Assembly (NCBI GenBank): GCA_036010905.1
Contig: DASCMH010000045.1
Location: 1 to 42,794 of the forward strand
Direction of reading: 5' to 3'
Source: SMWD01 sp002729875
GTDB lineage: Bacteria; Pseudomonadota; Gammaproteobacteria; Steroidobacterales; GCA-2729495
Length of the DNA: 42,794 nucleotides
In this document: in pieces, positions 39,869 to 42,794 of the stretch
How positions within the stretch are numbered: position 1 is the first letter of the stretch
How the letters are laid out: every line of letters starts with the position of its first letter
Program-made: the position numbers and the translations under genes
Notes under the pieces: model-generated
Database searches by the model: none
Seen by the model: the letters and a program-made list of their open reading frames with translations, nothing else
Told to the model about the DNA's origin: nothing

Positions 39869-41914
39869 TTACGCCTTCTTGTTGCACCAGGTAACCCACA
39901 TTTTTCTGTAGGCATTTTCGAGCGTTGCGGTAAACAGCGGCAGATTCATCAGGGTAGATGCGTGCATTCGCGAGCGCAGCGTTTTGTGCGATGTGGCCAG
40001 TTTGCCGGTATCCAGGGCCAGATTTTGCGCCAGTTCAACGTATTCATCTTCACTCTCGGTAACCAGTTCCGACAGACCGGCATGGTGGAGAATACTTGCG
40101 CCGACCCGGCCGGCATGCCGGTCGCCACGCAGGCTAATAACCGGCACGCCCATCCACAGCGCTTCGCAGGTCGTGGTTGTACCGTTATAGGGAAACGGAT
40201 CGAGACTGATATCTACGCGGGAATATACTTTCATATGGTCACGACGGTGTGGCAGCGCATTTATCAGGTCAATTCGACCCCGGTCGATGTCGTGCTTGCC
40301 GAATGCCTGCAGTAAGCTGGTTTTTGTGGTCTCATCCTCGAGCGCGTTGGATTTCATGATCAGACGTGAATCCGGTATGGTCTGCAATATCCGTGACCAG
40401 GTTCGGATGACATTGGGCGTCACTTTTTTTATTGTGTTGAACGAACCGAAAGTGATATGCCCCTGCTGCAGAAAGGGTGGTGCTGAACCTTCGGGGAGTG
40501 ATTCATCCGCCTGGTAACACAGAAAGCCGTTATCCAGCCGGAACAACTCCTCGGCGTGCAGTCGATCGGCTTCTCCCTGTGGGTCTGCTACGGAATCCGT
40601 CAGTCGATAATCCATGGATTTCATGCCGGTCGTATTCGGATAACCAAGCCAGTTCACCTGTATGGGCGCGGGCTTGCGCGCAAAAACCTGTAGCCGGTTC
40701 TGCGATGTATGTCCGGCCAGATCGATCAGGATATCGATGCCATCGTGGCGGATGCGTGTGGCCACTTCCTCGTCCTGCATTTCAGTGATAGGCACCCAGT
40801 GATCGGCCTGTGCCTGAAATTGTCCGGTCAGGTCATCGGGTCTTTCCACATCGGCATAACAGGTAACCTCTACAGCCTCCCGGTTGTGTTCGCCGAACAA
40901 GCGTCGGGTGAAAAATGCTACGGAATGCTCGCGAAAATCCGGCGACAAATAACCAATTCTGAGTACTCTTTGTTTATTTCTGACGTTGCGAAAGGGCTGG
41001 CGACCCTTTAACAATCCTGTGGCATGTTGCGTGTTGAATTTTAGCGACTCCGCATAAATTTGTTCTTGAGTGGTTGCGGACAGATAGTTCATGGTCATCA
41101 GAATGTTCGAATGCACCCTGGTCAGGCCGGGTTCGAACTCCAGTGCCTTTTGAAAACAAGCTATCGCTGCAGTGGGTTCATTACGAGCCAGCAGCGCCCC
41201 ACCGAGGCTGTTGTGCGCCAGCGCAAATGTCGGTTGCCTGGCAAGCGCTTCTCTAAAGTGGGCGATGGCTTTATCGGTTCTCTCCAGTTGTCTCAGTGCC
41301 AGGCCAAGTCGGTGGTGCAGCAGAGCCAGGTGGGCCTGATTTTCCGGCCTATCGGCACCAACCCGCAGAGCCTTTTCGTAGACCCTGATGGCTTTCTTGT
41401 GTTTGCGCTGCAGATCCAGAATCTCTGCCAGGTTGATATAACCCGGCAGGTACGCCGGGTCCATCGCTATGGCTTTGCGGTAACAGCGGGTGGCCTCGGC
41501 CGGCTTGCCGGCTTGCTGGTAGTAATTGCCGAGATTGTTGTGGGTGGCCGGATTCTTCGGGTCCAGGGCAATCGCTTGCTGGAAGCAAATAACGGCAGCG
41601 GATAATTTTCCATGGTTGCAGTATGCAATACCGAGACCCTGGTGGAAGCTTGGCTGAGATGCGTCGAACTTGATGGCCCGGGAAAAAAGATCAATCGCCT
41701 GATCGGGCCTGCCCTGTTGAATCGCTATACCGCCCAACAAACTGAGAGCCTCGGCATTGTCCGGTTCGACCTTGAGTAACCGGTTACAGATATCTGCTGC
41801 CTGATCCGTATCACCCGACTGGAATAATTGACGAGCCCGCAAAACTTCCGGGTGACCGGGCTCGGTTTTTCGTGGCCGGAGTCGTTGAGTGAGCTTTGAG
41901 ATCAGGTGCAGCAT
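39869..41914 (-). CDS. OGT-like GT41 glycosyltransferase with TPR repeats
   Basis: A 681-residue protein. Residues 20-290 are about eight TPR units of regular 34-residue spacing (ALSLLGGIAIQQGRPDQAID, HQGLGIAYCNHGKLSAAVIC, THNNLGNYYQQAGKPAEATR, ...). The catalytic half carries the SPINDLY/OGT marks: RIGYLSPDFREHSV, IDILIDLAGHTSQNRL, APIQVNWLGYPNTTGM, FGSFNTIKKVTP and LDPFPYNGTTTTCEALWMGVPV. GT41 enzymes transfer GlcNAc or other hexoses to Ser/Thr or Asn of proteins from UDP-sugars. A cytoplasmic protein-glycosylating role next to the TMTC-like enzyme is a plausible link (inference). It stands alone, divergent from secB. Confidence 0.93.
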   Translation of the reverse strand: MLHLISKLTQRLRPRKTEPGHPEVLRARQLFQSGDTDQAADICNRLLKVEPDNAEALSLLGGIAIQQGRPDQAIDLFSRAIKFDASQPSFHQGLGIAYCNHGKLSAAVICFQQAIALDPKNPATHNNLGNYYQQAGKPAEATRCYRKAIAMDPAYLPGYINLAEILDLQRKHKKAIRVYEKALRVGADRPENQAHLALLHHRLGLALRQLERTDKAIAHFREALARQPTFALAHNSLGGALLARNEPTAAIACFQKALEFEPGLTRVHSNILMTMNYLSATTQEQIYAESLKFNTQHATGLLKGRQPFRNVRNKQRVLRIGYLSPDFREHSVAFFTRRLFGEHNREAVEVTCYADVERPDDLTGQFQAQADHWVPITEMQDEEVATRIRHDGIDILIDLAGHTSQNRLQVFARKPAPIQVNWLGYPNTTGMKSMDYRLTDSVADPQGEADRLHAEELFRLDNGFLCYQADESLPEGSAPPFLQQGHITFGSFNTIKKVTPNVIRTWSRILQTIPDSRLIMKSNALEDETTKTSLLQAFGKHDIDRGRIDLINALPHRRDHMKVYSRVDISLDPFPYNGTTTTCEALWMGVPVISLRGDRHAGRVGASILHHAGLSELVTESEDEYVELAQNLALDTGKLATSHKTLRSRMHASTLMNLPLFTATLENAYRKMWVTWCNKKA

Positions 41915-42082
41915 GACAACCCGTTCTCCTGCGGACTTGTCTGTGGACAGGACACATTATCCCGGCCAGGCGGATGAATAACGTGGCTTATTTTTTGTTT
42001 CCAGAACGATATGTTACCGCTGTCAACTTACGCCAATGCGCGCGGGAAATGCAACTGCATGGGATTTGGGCAACCGGTCGGT

Positions 42083-42109
42083 TTGTCACGTGACGGGTAG
42101 TGCTATGCT
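42083..42109 (+). promoter_or_regulatory. Possible sigma70-type promoter before secB
   Basis: TTGTCA (42083-42088) and TATGCT (42104-42109) have a 15-base spacer, shorter than ideal. It lies 39 bases before the chosen secB start. Weak evidence. Confidence 0.25.
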
Positions 42110-42148
42110 GTCTGTCGTGATTACCCGTTAATGCAAAGAGCTAACAAT

Positions 42149-42616
42149 ATGACTGACGAACAATTTTCAAGGAATATTGAAATAGTACGTATTGTTCTGA
42201 AAGACCTGTCTTTCGAGACGCCCATGGGTCAGGACGTATTCACCGGGGACTGGCAGCCGGATTATTCATTGAATCTACAGTTACGCAATACTCAATTGGG
42301 TGATGACCTCTGGGAGGTTATTTTACTGGCCACCGTTAGGGCTAAAGTGAAAGCGGGTGTGGCTTTTTTAATCGAAGCTCATGAGGCCGGCGTGTTCAAA
42401 ACACAGGGTCTTGAAGGTAAGCCACTGAGCCGGGCGCTGGCGACTGAAGCGCCCATGCTGATATTTCCGTATCTGCGTGAAACGGTCGATAATGTGGCTA
42501 CGAGAGGTGGTTTCCCGCCCGTAAGTTTGCAGCCTTACGATTTTGTGGCGCGATACAATCCGAATGATGAACAGCTGAGTGGCGGCTCCGGATTATCTAC
42601 CAGCGAGGGATCATAG
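42149..42616 (+). CDS. secB: Preprotein export chaperone SecB
   Basis: Read from ATG 42149, giving 155 residues, equal to the E. coli protein length. An in-frame ATG at 42131 would add six residues, but AAAGAG sits eight bases before 42149. The family motifs are present: LKDLSFETP near the N-terminus, DLWEVILLATVRAKVK, VAFLIEAHEAGVF and FPYLRETVDNVATRGGFPPVSLQPYDFVARY. SecB is a tetrameric cytoplasmic holdase that keeps pre-proteins unfolded and hands them to SecA. It is a conserved housekeeping gene and marks the edge of the glycan locus. Grx or GpsA neighbours usual in enterics are not visible. Confidence 0.96.
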   Translation: MTDEQFSRNIEIVRIVLKDLSFETPMGQDVFTGDWQPDYSLNLQLRNTQLGDDLWEVILLATVRAKVKAGVAFLIEAHEAGVFKTQGLEGKPLSRALATEAPMLIFPYLRETVDNVATRGGFPPVSLQPYDFVARYNPNDEQLSGGSGLSTSEGS

Positions 42617-42677
42617 GCAGATTACAGCACGGATCGGGAGTTGCAGCACAGCCAAGCACAAGTAGCGTCAGGATTAA

Positions 42678-42794
42678 CTACTTTTTTGACAGCTTGATTG
42701 CCCGATACCTGACCGATTTTGGCAGGAGTTGGCGGTACTCGGTTAGCCAGGGCACCTCAATGGTCATGTCCGGCTGATCGCGCAGTACGATCTG
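42678..42794 (-). CDS. Partial CDS, C-terminal 38 residues only, unidentified
   Basis: Minus-strand reading from the window edge gives QIVLRDQPDMTIEVPWLTEY and then ends LLPKSVRYRAIKLSKK, with a TAG stop at 42678-42680. The basic end and the open frame make a real gene likely. Too little is visible to name it. It is convergent with secB. Confidence 0.5.
   Translation of the reverse strand, partial: QIVLRDQPDMTIEVPWLTEYRQLLPKSVRYRAIKLSKK

Noticed and set aside
1..42794. CRISPR arrays, tRNA and rRNA genes
   Set aside because: I saw no regularly spaced repeats and no tRNA-like or rRNA-like sequence.

Overview
The window comes from a Gram-negative bacterium, most likely a marine-type gammaproteobacterium. 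The evidence is a SecB chaperone, a TonB-dependent receptor, an OmpA-like beta-barrel, many sulfotransferases, and degenerate REP/RAYT-type palindromes. The genus cannot be told from this sequence. Most of the window is a surface-glycan or glycoprotein decoration locus. It carries glycosyltransferases of several families (GT2, GT4, GT9, two GT-C, GT41, a fucosyltransferase fold), a UbiA-type polyprenyl-phosphate transferase, two or three methyltransferases, and sulfate or phosphate modifying enzymes.

Layout. 1-282: end of a broken IS3-type transposase (minus). 283-7774: an arylsulfotransferase-like protein (minus), a small sulfotransferase, then a tight plus-strand operon. The operon holds two tandem alkaline-phosphatase-superfamily membrane or secreted enzymes, a 64-residue protein ending in GLGYIS, and a three-helix membrane protein with some resemblance to the YidC/Oxa1/EMC3 core. 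7.8-16.2 kb: a foreign-looking block bounded by two inverted IS6-family left ends and a 27-bp imperfect direct repeat. It is a graveyard of metabolic genes: a MATE-like tail, a cysteine hydrolase, a RAYT scrap, a secreted HemF-like protein, a frameshifted DUF1080 hydrolase, a cut Gfo/Idh/MocA oxidoreductase, an intact uxuA, sulfatase, cytochrome c and CPBP scraps, a di-haem oxidoreductase and a C1q-like secreted protein.

16.2-28.2 kb: the glycan locus resumes with GT2 (minus), GT4 (plus), an EFM5-like methyltransferase and a nucleotidyltransferase (minus). A long plus-strand run follows: GT-C, small membrane protein, UbiA-type, GT9, methyltransferase and a TMTC-like GT-C/TPR enzyme, several of them overlapping by 1-4 bases. 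28.3-34.2 kb: an outer-membrane barrel (minus), then a secreted multi-domain adhesin-like protein with a C-terminal membrane anchor, translationally coupled to a TonB-dependent receptor. 34.3-41.9 kb: a TPR-sulfotransferase, an FkbM methyltransferase with an extra domain, a fucosyltransferase-like gene coupled to an internally deleted sulfotransferase, another sulfotransferase, and an OGT-like GT41. 42.1-42.6 kb: secB. A partial gene runs off the right edge.

Working model (inference). A lipid-linked or protein-linked surface glycan is assembled by the GTs and the UbiA-type enzyme. It would be methylated (FkbM and class I enzymes), sulfated (sulfotransferases, ASST) and trimmed or phosphate-modified by the tandem AP-superfamily enzymes. 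The 7.8-16.2 kb block was brought in by IS6-type recombination and is decaying. The most unusual items are the signal-peptide-bearing HemF homologue, the tandem phosphodiesterase/GLGYIS/EMC3-like operon, and the inverted-IS6 bracket with its long direct repeat.
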